In this document: piece by piece, positions 1 through 7,486 of the stretch
Layout of the letters: each line of letters opens with the position of its first letter
Position numbering within the stretch: position 1 is the stretch's first letter
DNA from: Ensifer sp. IC3342
Lineage (GTDB): Bacteria > Pseudomonadota > Alphaproteobacteria > Rhizobiales > Rhizobiaceae
Direction: 5' to 3'
DNA: 64,000 bases
Assembly: GCF_020193655.1 (NCBI RefSeq)
Contig: NZ_JADYVE010000001.1
Coordinates: 1,653,111-1,717,110 of the forward strand
Position numbers and translations under genes: made by a program
Notes under the pieces: model-generated
Seen by the model: the letters and a program-made list of their open reading frames with translations, nothing else
What the model was told of the DNA's origin: nothing
Database searches by the model: none

Positions 1-2
1 GG

Positions 3-290
3 GTGATCGTCGGAGGTATGATGTCCAAAGCGGTCACAGCGGCGGTAATACTCGTCCTGGTCGTGATCGCCATGATCTGGATGGTTTTTCCCTTTGATGG
101 GACGCCGGAAAGCGGTCAGCCTCCAGCGCATGCGATCGATCAATCCAACAAGCTTTTCCCTGTGACAGTTCGCAATTTAGATGGCGGCCGACAGCCTGCA
201 ACGCCTGTGCCGGCGCGTCGCGCGCTGAAGCCGGAACATCTTCAGCCTCTGCCGGTTCCTTCGGGACCTCGTGAGAGACGGAGATGCAAT
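3..290 (+). other. In-frame upstream extension of the SDR reading frame with one membrane segment
   Basis: The reading frame of the SDR gene stays open back to the window edge. A GGAGGT at about 11-16 precedes ATGs at 18 and 21, and the first roughly 30 codons encode a hydrophobic membrane-like stretch followed by Pro/Arg-rich low-complexity sequence. A stress-type promoter lies inside this stretch at 233-257, so the main SDR transcript should start after it. It may be a small membrane-protein gene that lost its stop, or a longer SDR isoform. I cannot decide between these. Confidence 0.3.
233..257 (+). promoter_or_regulatory. EcfG/RpoE2-type promoter for the SDR-ADH pair
   Basis: GGAAC at 233-237, 17-base spacer, GTT at 255-257. 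The motif ends 33 bases before the ATG at 291, which supports that start for the SDR gene. The match to the rhizobial RpoE2 consensus is exact. Confidence 0.8.
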
Positions 291-1280
291 ATGAAAAAAG
301 CTTTGAGAGATGCGGTGGTGGTCATCACCGGCGCCTCGTCCGGAGTGGGGCAGGCCGCGGCCGAGGCGTTCGCGCAACGTGGTTCGAAACTCGTCCTCGC
401 CGCGCGCGATGCTGCTGCGCTTCAGCGTGTCGCGAAGACGTGTCGCGAGTTGGGGACCGAGGTTTTGGTCGTACCGACAGACGTGACGGATGCGGACGCC
501 GTCAAGGAGTTGGCAGAGAAGGCGACGAGTTTCGGCAAGATCGACGTCTGGTTCAGCAATGTCGGCGTGGGCGCGGTTGGTCGCTTCGTTGACACACCGA
601 TCGCCGCCCATGAGCAAGTCATCCGCACCAACCTGATCGGCCATATTAATGATGCACATGCGGCCATACCAGTCTTTCTCAAGCAGCGCCACGGCATCTT
701 CATCAATATGATTTCTCTTGGCGGTTTTGCTTCCACCCCCTTCGCGACGGCTTATAGCGCCAGCAAGTTCGGCCTTCGGGGCTTCTCCGAAGCGCTCCGA
801 GCCGAACTCGCCGACGAACCTGATATCCATATTTGCGATGTCTATCCGACATTCATGGATACCCCTGGCGTGGGCCATGGCGCAAATTATACCGGCCGGA
901 AACTCAGCGTTCCTCCGCCTGTCTACAACGCGCGTCGTGCCGCTCGCGCCATCGTCCGTCTCGCGGAGCGTCCACGCGCTTCGATCACCGTGGGCCTAGT
1001 CGCGGACCTCGCCCGGTTCGTCCATTTTCTCGCACCAAATACGACGACGAGGCTGCTGGCGCAGCTTACGTCACGTTACCTGAAGCAAGCGCCCCGGGCG
1101 GAGAACAGCAACGGCAACCTGTTCAGGGCGCCTGCCGTGGCCGGTGGCATCGACGGAGGCCTTCGCTCGTCCCGCAGGATTCCCGTCGCAACTGTGGCGG
1201 CCGCGGTAGTCGTCGGCTTCGCCGTCGCCGCCCTGATCGCGGGGAAATCCCGTGTTTCATACCGAGGAGTCCTGAGATGA
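291..1280 (+). CDS. Short-chain dehydrogenase/reductase with C-terminal membrane segment
   Basis: A 329-residue classical-type SDR, probably an NAD(P)-dependent oxidoreductase; the substrate is not predictable. The Rossmann motif TGASSGVG is at residues 13-20, NVG (variant of NNAG) at 90-92, the catalytic serine is around 142, and YSASK is at 155-159. The protein is longer than the usual 250 residues. The extra C-terminus ends in a hydrophobic segment (about 299-317), suggesting membrane attachment. The start at ATG 291 is chosen because a GGAG lies just upstream and an EcfG-type promoter ends at 257. Its stop overlaps the next ATG (ATGA), so it is co-translated with the zinc alcohol dehydrogenase, which suggests a stress-induced redox pair. 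Confidence 0.85.
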   Translation: MKKALRDAVVVITGASSGVGQAAAEAFAQRGSKLVLAARDAAALQRVAKTCRELGTEVLVVPTDVTDADAVKELAEKATSFGKIDVWFSNVGVGAVGRFVDTPIAAHEQVIRTNLIGHINDAHAAIPVFLKQRHGIFINMISLGGFASTPFATAYSASKFGLRGFSEALRAELADEPDIHICDVYPTFMDTPGVGHGANYTGRKLSVPPPVYNARRAARAIVRLAERPRASITVGLVADLARFVHFLAPNTTTRLLAQLTSRYLKQAPRAENSNGNLFRAPAVAGGIDGGLRSSRRIPVATVAAAVVVGFAVAALIAGKSRVSYRGVLR

Positions 1281-2446
1281 AGGCTTTGACTTGGCACGGC
1301 AAGGGTGACATCCAATGCGAGAGCGTGCCTGATCCGAAAATCGAGGACGATCGCGACGCCATCATCAAGGTGACGGCCTGCGCGATCTGCGGCTCCGACG
1401 TTCATATTTTTAACGGCCTCATCCCCTCAATGGAGCACGGCGACGTCCTCGGCCATGAAACGATGGGCGAGGTCGTCGAGGTGGGTAGGAGGGCGACCAG
1501 ATTGAGCGTCGGCGACCGTGTCGTCGTCCCTTTCACCATCGCCTGCGGTGAGTGTTTTTTCTGTCAGCGCGGCTTCTATTCGGGCTGCGAACGCACCAAT
1601 CCCGATCGGGAAAAGGCGACGAAGTTGTGGGGCAATTCGCCTGCCGGCCTGTTCGGCTATTCGCACCTTCTCGGCGGATACAGTGGTGGACAGGCTGAAT
1701 ATCTTCGCGTGCCCTATGCGGATGTGGGGCCGATCAAGATCCCGGATGAGCTCACGGACGAACAGGTGCTGTTTCTTTCCGATATCTTTCCAACCGGCTA
1801 CATGGCCGCCGAGTTCTGCGACATCAATCCGGCCGACACGATCGCAATCTGGGGATGTGGTCCTGTCGGCCAGATGGCGATCCGCTCGGCGTTCCTGCTC
1901 GGTGCCGAAAGAGTCATTGCCGTGGATACCGTTCCGGAGCGGCTAAGGCTCGCCGAAACGGCCGGCGCGATGACCCTCGATTTCATGCAGGAGGATGTCT
2001 ATGACCGGATCATGGAGATAACCCATGGTCGGGGAGCCGACGCCTGCATCGACGCGGTCGGCACCGAGGCCGATAGCTGGGCAAGCTTCGATTCCTTTGT
2101 CGATCGCGTGAAAGTGGCCACATTCATGGGTACTGATCGCCCGCATGTGTTGCGGCAAGCGATCCATTGCTGCCGAAACTTCGGAACGGTTTCCATTGTG
2201 GGTGTCTATGGCGGATATCTCGACAAAATACCGATGGGATCGGCAATCAACCGCGGACTGACCTTCCGTATGGGCCAGACGCCGGTTCAACGGTATCTTC
2301 CGTCGCTTCTCGATCGGATCCGAAAAGGGGAGATCGACCCGTCGTTCGTCATCACCCATAGGGGCAGCCTCGACGAGGGGCCGGCGCTCTACAGTACCTT
2401 CGGGGAGAGGAAGGATGATTGCGTAAAGGTGGTTTTGAGGCCGTGA
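1277..2446 (+). CDS. Zinc-dependent alcohol dehydrogenase (MDR family)
   Basis: A 389-residue medium-chain dehydrogenase resembling glutathione-dependent formaldehyde or threonine dehydrogenases. Catalytic zinc ligands are visible as C38 (in CGSD) and H60-E61 (GHE). The structural zinc site is C90, C93, C96 and C104. A Rossmann region (WGCGPVGQM) sits mid-protein. The substrate is unknown; long insertions before the cofactor domain fit the FDH-like branch. The start ATG overlaps the SDR stop in an ATGA, so the two genes form one operon under the promoter at 233-257. Confidence 0.85.
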   Translation: MKALTWHGKGDIQCESVPDPKIEDDRDAIIKVTACAICGSDVHIFNGLIPSMEHGDVLGHETMGEVVEVGRRATRLSVGDRVVVPFTIACGECFFCQRGFYSGCERTNPDREKATKLWGNSPAGLFGYSHLLGGYSGGQAEYLRVPYADVGPIKIPDELTDEQVLFLSDIFPTGYMAAEFCDINPADTIAIWGCGPVGQMAIRSAFLLGAERVIAVDTVPERLRLAETAGAMTLDFMQEDVYDRIMEITHGRGADACIDAVGTEADSWASFDSFVDRVKVATFMGTDRPHVLRQAIHCCRNFGTVSIVGVYGGYLDKIPMGSAINRGLTFRMGQTPVQRYLPSLLDRIRKGEIDPSFVITHRGSLDEGPALYSTFGERKDDCVKVVLRP

Positions 2447-2855
2447 TAGGATTTTGCTACGTCAGGCCGAAACGCTGTCGCACGGTCAAAGCTCGAGAAT
2501 GGCGTAGGGTTTGCCCGTCGGCTTTTCGATATGCGCCGCGACATTAAGCACCGGAGCGCCCCCGGGCGACCGCGCTCACTTGGAAGCGGTCGATGGTTTC
2601 GGCCAAATGGGATGAACCGAGAAACGGATATATTTCCTTGAGCATCCCATTCCACGGCCGACGAAAGGCAGGGGGACAGGGCCGCTCCTGGTGGAGCGCG
2701 GCCACAGGCAAGGGGGAAACGAGCGCGCTTGCGCGGTCTTTGCCCTTGCGGGTTGCTTTCCAGAACGTCGGACTGCGTCCAGCGCTTCCCGGCTCTCCCA
2801 AACACCCGACGTTTACGGCCATCGTCGCGGTGGTCGCGGAGACCTGCCGCGGCGG
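2447..2855. other. Gene-free stretch with possible coding debris
   Basis: No convincing gene lies in these 409 bases. On the minus strand two short frames look protein-like: about 2546-2646 (ending in a stop) and 2486-2566 (containing NVAAHIEKPTGK, ending in TGA). Together they resemble the end of a frameshifted gene. I could not assign a family. Confidence 0.35.
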
Positions 2856-3263
2856 CTACCAGGGCCGCCACCTACTCGACCAGTATTGGTCCCTGAGATC
2901 ACTCAGCCGATCTTCGAGGTCGGCGAACATGTCTTCCATGCGCGACGATCGCCGCGTGTACCGATACGGACCGGCCGTACCTGCAACGATCAGACCAATG
3001 AGACCGAGCAGAACTAGGGTCGTCCACGCGGGATGTTCCCTTGCCATGTCACCAGCTCTGCGGCCGGTGTCCCGGGCCGTGCTTGCGATGGCCCTCCCCG
3101 AGGAAATACCCAGTTCAGAAATCGCTGCGCTGAGAGCATTGACCTGCTCACGTAGCGATCTGACCTGCTCTTCGACCGACTGATCTGCAACACCGACTGT
3201 ACCTTTATTCGTATCGACGACCCCGCGCGGTACGGCGGAACCGAGCGGCCTTTCCCGTGCCAT
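2856..3263 (-). CDS. Small DUF883-like (ElaB/YqjD-type) membrane-anchored protein
   Basis: A 135-residue protein. The middle (SVEEQVRSLREQVNALSAAI) is heptad-rich and probably coiled-coil. It is followed by REHPAW and a hydrophobic segment with the pattern LLGLIGLIV, then a charged C-terminal helix. This layout is that of DUF883/ElaB proteins, which sit on the inner membrane and in E. coli are stress-induced and ribosome-associated. The start at 3263 has GAGG about 9 bases upstream; longer in-frame starts have no such site. An EcfG-type promoter lies at 3305-3329. The family assignment is by pattern only. Confidence 0.65.
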   Translation of the reverse strand: MARERPLGSAVPRGVVDTNKGTVGVADQSVEEQVRSLREQVNALSAAISELGISSGRAIASTARDTGRRAGDMAREHPAWTTLVLLGLIGLIVAGTAGPYRYTRRSSRMEDMFADLEDRLSDLRDQYWSSRWRPW

Positions 3264-3304
3264 GACCTGATCCTCTTTGTAGTTTCCAATTCTCATACCA
3301 TGGA

Positions 3305-3329
3305 AACGGCGGTCGGGAGCCCAAGTTCC
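3305..3329 (-). promoter_or_regulatory. EcfG/RpoE2-type promoter for the DUF883-like gene
   Basis: On the minus strand, GGAAC (3329-3325), 17 bases, GTT (3307-3305). It ends 41 bases upstream of the ATG at 3263. Confidence 0.8.
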
Positions 3330-3421
3330 TTGTGCGTGGAAATAGGAGTGGCGCGACGGGCAGGCGCAAGACGGTGGCATGTGGCAAGCGCCCGCCGCTC
3401 AACCGTTTGCGCTTGCCCGCT

Positions 3422-3590
3422 CACCTTGTGCGCCGCGATGAGTTGATCGGCATCTTTCGACTCGAGGACGCCGTCGCCGCGTTTGAGGCGGCTCGCGACC
3501 GCAGCCAGTGGTCGAAAGTATTCGACTCGCACGCCGGAGCGGCTCGGCTATCGCTCCGGCCATTACGAACAAGAAGCTCGTTCTCCGCAA
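3422..3590 (+). pseudogene. Mosaic of dehydrogenase C-terminus and possible IS256 transposase remnant
   Basis: Frame 3422-3526 encodes DELIGIFRLEDAVAAFEAA followed by DRSQWSKVF, the typical C-terminal helix and last strand of a zinc alcohol dehydrogenase. No start, cofactor domain or zinc sites are present. It is joined directly to a second frame at about 3525-3570 encoding RTPERLGYRSGHYE, which resembles the N-terminal region of IS256-family transposases. That stretch continues after a frame change as KKLVLR (3571-3588). Both pieces are non-functional scraps. The dehydrogenase part is clearer than the transposase part. Confidence 0.45.
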
Positions 3591-3744
3591 CGCCGCATGA
3601 CCAGCGCCATGGCCGCTCCAATTTGCTGAACTTGACGCACAGACTGCCGGTTATCGGCCGGTCTACCGATCGTCTAGTACGGGGTGGAATTTACCCGTTG
3701 CCTGAAGGGCTGGCTTTCAACCAAGAATCGGGCCGTAAGCTACA

Positions 3745-4308
3745 TTAGTCTTGACGCTCGCCCTCGCGTTTAGCTTGGGCAAGATCTTCGTCCGTCAGGA
3801 CACGGACGTCTGGATCGGCCGCGCCGCGTTGCTGTTGGTTGAAGTGTAATTTTTCCATGTACGGCGTCGGCTTCCTACGGCGATAGTCGCCAAACTCCTT
3901 GGCGTAGTAGGCACGCGCCTCCTCCACGCTCTTGGCGCCGGTCACGATGTCGTGCATCAGATTGAGTGCCAGAAAGTTCGCCTGTTCGTCGTGGCACCGC
4001 GCCGAGACTTCGCCCGCCGTGCGTTCGACGATCACACTGCCGTCGAACGCGGCCAACTCGGAAAATTTCTCCGGCGGAACGCGGTAGTCGATGACCGATT
4101 CCACGGAGTCGTTGTGGGGAGCAGGAAAGTTGTGCTCGTAGCATATCTTCGACGCGACGATCCGCTTCCAAGGCCCAGGCCGATGCCACACCAACTGGCT
4201 GCCCGTAGCTTCGTTTGGTTCACCGTACTGATCGATGACAAGCTGCGCCGCCTCGCGGGATTCCTCGGGCCAGTCCTCGATGTATTTGGAGAATTTCCGT
4301 CCAGTCAT
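3745..4308 (-). CDS. Conserved hypothetical protein under stress promoter
   Basis: A 187-residue soluble protein with no domain I can name. It is rich in charged and aromatic residues (for example YIEDWPEE near the start) with a long charged tail ending REGERQD. No signal peptide or membrane segment is seen. The start at 4308 has a near-perfect GGAGGT about 7 bases upstream, and an EcfG-type promoter lies at 4331-4355. That suggests an intracellular stress-response protein. The coding case rests on the strong translation signals and normal amino-acid composition. Confidence 0.7.
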   Translation of the reverse strand: MTGRKFSKYIEDWPEESREAAQLVIDQYGEPNEATGSQLVWHRPGPWKRIVASKICYEHNFPAPHNDSVESVIDYRVPPEKFSELAAFDGSVIVERTAGEVSARCHDEQANFLALNLMHDIVTGAKSVEEARAYYAKEFGDYRRRKPTPYMEKLHFNQQQRGAADPDVRVLTDEDLAQAKREGERQD

Positions 4309-4330
4309 GGTCTACCTCCGTGAAGGTACC

Positions 4331-4355
4331 AACCGGCGCAATGCCGGAAGGTTCC
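4331..4355 (-). promoter_or_regulatory. EcfG/RpoE2-type promoter for the 187-residue gene
   Basis: Minus strand GGAAC (4355-4351), 17 bases, GTT (4333-4331). It is 22 bases from the ATG at 4308. Confidence 0.8.
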
Positions 4356-4367
4356 GGGCCGCGGAGA

Positions 4368-4655
4368 TCATGACCGCTGCTCGCTCAGGCGTGCCGTTCG
4401 CAACGCTGCAAAGGCTTCTTCCGCGGAACGGCACAGAAGGTTGAGTTCGGCCGGCCGGCGCAGCGCTATCTGGATGTGATGAGGTCCGAACGCCCGGATT
4501 AGGCCATATCCGGGAAAACGGCCGTTGCCGGCCGCACGATTGTTCCAGCGCGTGATCCTGCCGTACGGCCAAGGTTTGTATGAATGTTCCGCACCAAGGA
4601 TGCGGGCGCATTCTTCGTAGAATGTTTTCTTGCTGAATTCCGTGCCGGCGTCCAT
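4368..4655 (-). CDS. Small conserved hypothetical protein
   Basis: A 95-residue protein starting MDAGTEF and containing the compact motif WNNRAAGNGRFPGYG followed by HIQIAL. Its distinctive Gly/Asn/Arg-rich pattern looks conserved rather than random. The start at 4655 is chosen over an unsupported frame opening as far as 5327, because GAGGAAG sits about 8 bases upstream and an EcfG-type promoter lies at 4692-4716. The longer frame would run antisense through the DUF2267 gene. Function unknown. Confidence 0.65.
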   Translation of the reverse strand: MDAGTEFSKKTFYEECARILGAEHSYKPWPYGRITRWNNRAAGNGRFPGYGLIRAFGPHHIQIALRRPAELNLLCRSAEEAFAALRTARLSEQRS

Positions 4656-4691
4656 TTGACAGCTTCCTCGCTTAGTAAGCCGGAGTCTCGG

Positions 4692-4716
4692 AACCGTTCC
4701 CGTCCAACAATGTTCC
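4692..4716 (-). promoter_or_regulatory. EcfG/RpoE2-type promoter for the 95-residue gene
   Basis: Minus strand GGAAC (4716-4712), 17 bases, GTT (4694-4692). It faces away from a second box at 4738-4762. Confidence 0.8.
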
Positions 4717-4737
4717 CAATCCGTCGCGGTTGGCTGC

Positions 4738-4762
4738 GGAACAATCAAAAGCCACGGCGGTT
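4738..4762 (+). promoter_or_regulatory. EcfG/RpoE2-type promoter for the DUF2267 gene
   Basis: GGAAC 4738-4742, 17 bases, GTT 4760-4762. It ends 31 bases before the ATG at 4794 and is divergent from the box at 4692-4716. Confidence 0.8.
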
Positions 4763-4793
4763 CGACCCTCGTGAAGACATAGGAGGAAAAATC

Positions 4794-5234
4794 ATGAGCG
4801 CTTCCGGTGTCGCTGCCTTCGACAAGACACTCCAGGTTACCAACACGTGGTTGGACGACATCATGAAACAGCAAGGGCCGGATCGCCAGGTTGCGTGGCA
4901 TATACTCGGTGCGGTCTTGCATACGGTTCGGGACCGTCTGCCTGCAGACCTGTCCGCCCATCTTGCCGCCCAATTGCCGCTGCTGGTGCGTGGCGCCTAT
5001 TATGAGCAGTACCAGCCGTCGAAGCAGCCGACGCGGCTGCATTCGCTGGACGAGTTCCTCGATCAGGTGAAGCAAGAACTCGCCTTCACTCGACCGGTGG
5101 ACGCGAAGGATGCGGTACAGACGGTCTTCGCCGTCCTCTCGCATTATCTCGACCCCGGGCAGGTCGCAAAGGTGCGGGAAGGCTTGCCTGAAGACATACG
5201 TGCTTTGTGGCCGGATCCCCATTCCAGACACTAA
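4794..5234 (+). CDS. DUF2267 domain protein
   Basis: A 146-residue helical protein matching the DUF2267 pattern: an N-terminal helix (FDKTLQVTNTWLDDI), then AWHILGAVLHTVRDRL, LPLLVRGAYYEQY and a repeat of the same layout (AVQTVFAVLSHYLDPGQVAKV, then LPEDIRALW). The family is widespread in rhizobia and actinobacteria, usually in stress-related neighbourhoods, with no defined biochemical role. AGGAGG sits 8-13 bases before the ATG. An EcfG-type promoter lies immediately upstream. Confidence 0.85.
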   Translation: MSASGVAAFDKTLQVTNTWLDDIMKQQGPDRQVAWHILGAVLHTVRDRLPADLSAHLAAQLPLLVRGAYYEQYQPSKQPTRLHSLDEFLDQVKQELAFTRPVDAKDAVQTVFAVLSHYLDPGQVAKVREGLPEDIRALWPDPHSRH

Positions 5235-5323
5235 ATAAGTGATCTGAGCCATAGTGACGGGTGAAAGCGGAATACCCGCAAAATTGCAAGCCGACGACCA
5301 GCTTCTGCGTAGCCGCACATACT

Positions 5324-6454
5324 TCAACGATCGCTAGGGCCGCGTGGGTGATAAATCTCATCATCTCTCGCGGATTCGATGGAACGCGCCTGCGGCAACT
5401 CGGCAGTCGCGAAATATGCGGCAAGCGTGGCGATGTCGTTGTCGGAAAGCGGTCTCGCGACCTCCCGCATCAGGCGGCCATATCCGGTGTCCCCGCGCAG
5501 ACCATCGCGGAAAAGACGGAGTTGTTGCTCGACGTAGGGAGCCGGCTGGCCGGCGAGGGATGGAAATGCCGGATTGCGATCTTGGCTGCCGTGGCAGACC
5601 AGGCAAGCAGGAATGTGACGTAACGGATCTCCCTCTGCTGCAAGTTTCTCGCCTGCTTCGACAAGCGCTGCCTCCGCGTCTTCTCTTCCTTGCGGACGGG
5701 GCAATGCCGCGAAGTGCGCCGCGAGGTCTTGCCAGTGGCGACGATCGACGGCTCTAGCCACAACTCCCATGACGCCGCTCGGTCTGCGGTCCTCGGCGTA
5801 GGCTTCGAGACTCCGCAGAAGGTAGGACTCCTTTTGACTTGCGATGACCGGCGTCGCCGTACTGCGACCCCTGCCGTCAACGCCGTGGCATCGCGTGCAT
5901 TCCGCGAGTGCCTGTTGAAATGTCAAAGGCCGATCAACGAGCGACCCCGCTTGACCGTAGGCCAGGTCGCGATAGGCCTCGGCGCTGAGCGCCGGCAGCC
6001 GGCGAAGGAATGAAACCATCGCCCACACTTCGTCGTCACGTCTTTCGCTGGGCCAGGCCGGCATCCCCGTAAACCGCACGCCATGCTTGACGATGCGAAA
6101 AAGTTCGGCATCGCTCCAACTGTCGACGCGCTCCGCCAGATCCGGCGGTAACGGCAGCATGCGCAAGACGGCTGGCGAGCGGGGCTCTCCCGGTGCGCCG
6201 TGGCAAATGGCACAACCGCGCGCGTAATGGCCCGCGGCTGTCTGGACGGCATGCGACGGGAGCTCCGGCGGGGTGTCGACTGCAAGAGCATAGGTTCTGA
6301 CCGCCGACCGCATTGCGAAATGCAAGAACCAGTCGGTGATCTTCCAATGCCCGCTGGACGCGCCGACGTTGAAGAAGCCAATCCAGGCGGCGAATACCAC
6401 CGCGAACGGAAGGATCGCGAGAGCTACGGCCACATGTTTCCAGTCGACGTGCAT
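5324..6454 (-). CDS. Tri-heme membrane-anchored cytochrome c of the first oxidase operon
   Basis: A 376-residue protein with one N-terminal membrane anchor (about residues 8-28) and three c-type heme sites: CAICH 81-85, CTRCH 186-190 and CLVCH 284-288. It probably carries electrons on the periplasmic side to the cytochrome oxidase encoded just upstream. The domains look like one cytochrome c unit followed by a cytochrome c4-like pair. Its ATG overlaps the stop of the CtaG-like gene (TGATG), making it the last of five co-oriented genes under the promoter at 11046-11070. Confidence 0.85.
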   Translation of the reverse strand: MHVDWKHVAVALAILPFAVVFAAWIGFFNVGASSGHWKITDWFLHFAMRSAVRTYALAVDTPPELPSHAVQTAAGHYARGCAICHGAPGEPRSPAVLRMLPLPPDLAERVDSWSDAELFRIVKHGVRFTGMPAWPSERRDDEVWAMVSFLRRLPALSAEAYRDLAYGQAGSLVDRPLTFQQALAECTRCHGVDGRGRSTATPVIASQKESYLLRSLEAYAEDRRPSGVMGVVARAVDRRHWQDLAAHFAALPRPQGREDAEAALVEAGEKLAAEGDPLRHIPACLVCHGSQDRNPAFPSLAGQPAPYVEQQLRLFRDGLRGDTGYGRLMREVARPLSDNDIATLAAYFATAELPQARSIESARDDEIYHPRGPSDR

Positions 6455-7092
6455 CAGCCCTCTGCCTCCCTCCGATCGCCCGCCAGAAGGCGAGCGAGAA
6501 GCGCCAAGCTCCCGGCGAGATAGACCACAGCGCCGATGGCGAGCATGATGATGCCACCCAGCACCTGGTCCTGCTGGGCGCTGACGGGATTACCGAAACA
6601 GACCACGGGGTCTGTGCCATAGAGCGGCCTTGGGCTTAGCGCGAGCAGGACGCCCATCAAGGTCATGTGCACGGATGTAAGAAGAAGCGCGAAGGCTCCG
6701 GAGGGGGCTGCTCGCGGCTTTCCGTCGGACTGGCCTAGCGAGGTGAGCCACAGGAAAAGGCCCGCAGCAAAAAAGGTTGCTTGTTCGAGCAAGAGGGCCG
6801 CCAAGCTGGTGCGGGCGAGTGCTCGCAACATCGGCGCATGCCATGTCCAGACGACAACGAACTCCACGAATGAGGCGATCAAAGGCGTTGCCGGCGCAAA
6901 CAGGAGGGCCGCAGCGGATCGGGGAATCCTAGGCTCGCCCAATCCCACGGCCACCAGTGGCGCCGCTATCGCGACGATGCCCATATGCGCCAGCATGTGG
7001 GCGGCAAACGAACCTTGTGAACCGGGAAGCAGGGAGCCGCCCGAGATCAGTGCCAAAATCGTCACGCCTGACAGGAGTGCAATTCGCCTCAT
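6454..7092 (-). CDS. ctaG: CtaG (caa3-type) cytochrome c oxidase assembly protein
   Basis: A 212-residue integral membrane protein with six or so hydrophobic segments. The histidines expected of the caa3_CtaG family are present: HMLAHMG near the N-terminus, WTWHAPML in the middle, SVHMTLMG later. The family helps assemble the oxidase copper centre in the membrane. ATG 7092 overlaps the upstream stop in an ATGA; a GTG nine bases earlier is possible. A second, longer CtaG-like protein is encoded at 39285-40181. Confidence 0.8.
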   Translation of the reverse strand: MRRIALLSGVTILALISGGSLLPGSQGSFAAHMLAHMGIVAIAAPLVAVGLGEPRIPRSAAALLFAPATPLIASFVEFVVVWTWHAPMLRALARTSLAALLLEQATFFAAGLFLWLTSLGQSDGKPRAAPSGAFALLLTSVHMTLMGVLLALSPRPLYGTDPVVCFGNPVSAQQDQVLGGIIMLAIGAVVYLAGSLALLARLLAGDRREAEG

Positions 7093-7484
7093 CGCAAACA
7101 CTCCGTCATGAAGAGGACCGGCAGTGCGACGAAGACCACCGCAATAAAACTCAGGCCCGAGAGCAACAGCGTGGCAAAACCTTGGAAAAGGGTACGGTCA
7201 TGCTGCGTCGGCTCATCATGCGGGGGATCATGGGCGCCGAAACCCCATTGCCGCCAGGCAAGCCAGGCGGACACAAGGATGGCGACAAGCGCGAATGCCG
7301 TCGCAATGCCTACGGCGACGCGAAGGACGTCGAAGCCGATTGAGAACCGCTCCTGCTTAGCGCAATAGACCGCCACGCTCAGATAGCAGATCAGGAAGTG
7401 GGCCGCCCAGACGATCGGAGCCGTGAAGAGCGTCCAGAGGGATTCTGGGCCACTCGGGCGTGGGCGTGGGAGCAACGTGCGCAT
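7089..7484 (-). CDS. Small membrane protein of the oxidase operon
   Basis: A 131-residue protein with three hydrophobic segments (roughly residues 22-42, 50-72, 104-124). It sits between the subunit I/III gene and ctaG. Genes of this size and place occur in caa3-like oxidase operons and may encode a small subunit or assembly factor; I know no specific family. ATG 7484 has GGAG six bases upstream and starts two bases after the upstream stop. An in-frame GTG at 7496 is an alternative. Confidence 0.7.
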   Translation of the reverse strand: MRTLLPRPRPSGPESLWTLFTAPIVWAAHFLICYLSVAVYCAKQERFSIGFDVLRVAVGIATAFALVAILVSAWLAWRQWGFGAHDPPHDEPTQHDRTLFQGFATLLLSGLSFIAVVFVALPVLFMTECLR

Positions 7485-7486
7485 GG

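Noticed and set aside
4368..5327. 319-codon minus-strand open frame
   Set aside because: The first two thirds lie antisense to the well-supported DUF2267 gene. Only the last 95 codons, with their own ribosome site and stress box, look coding.
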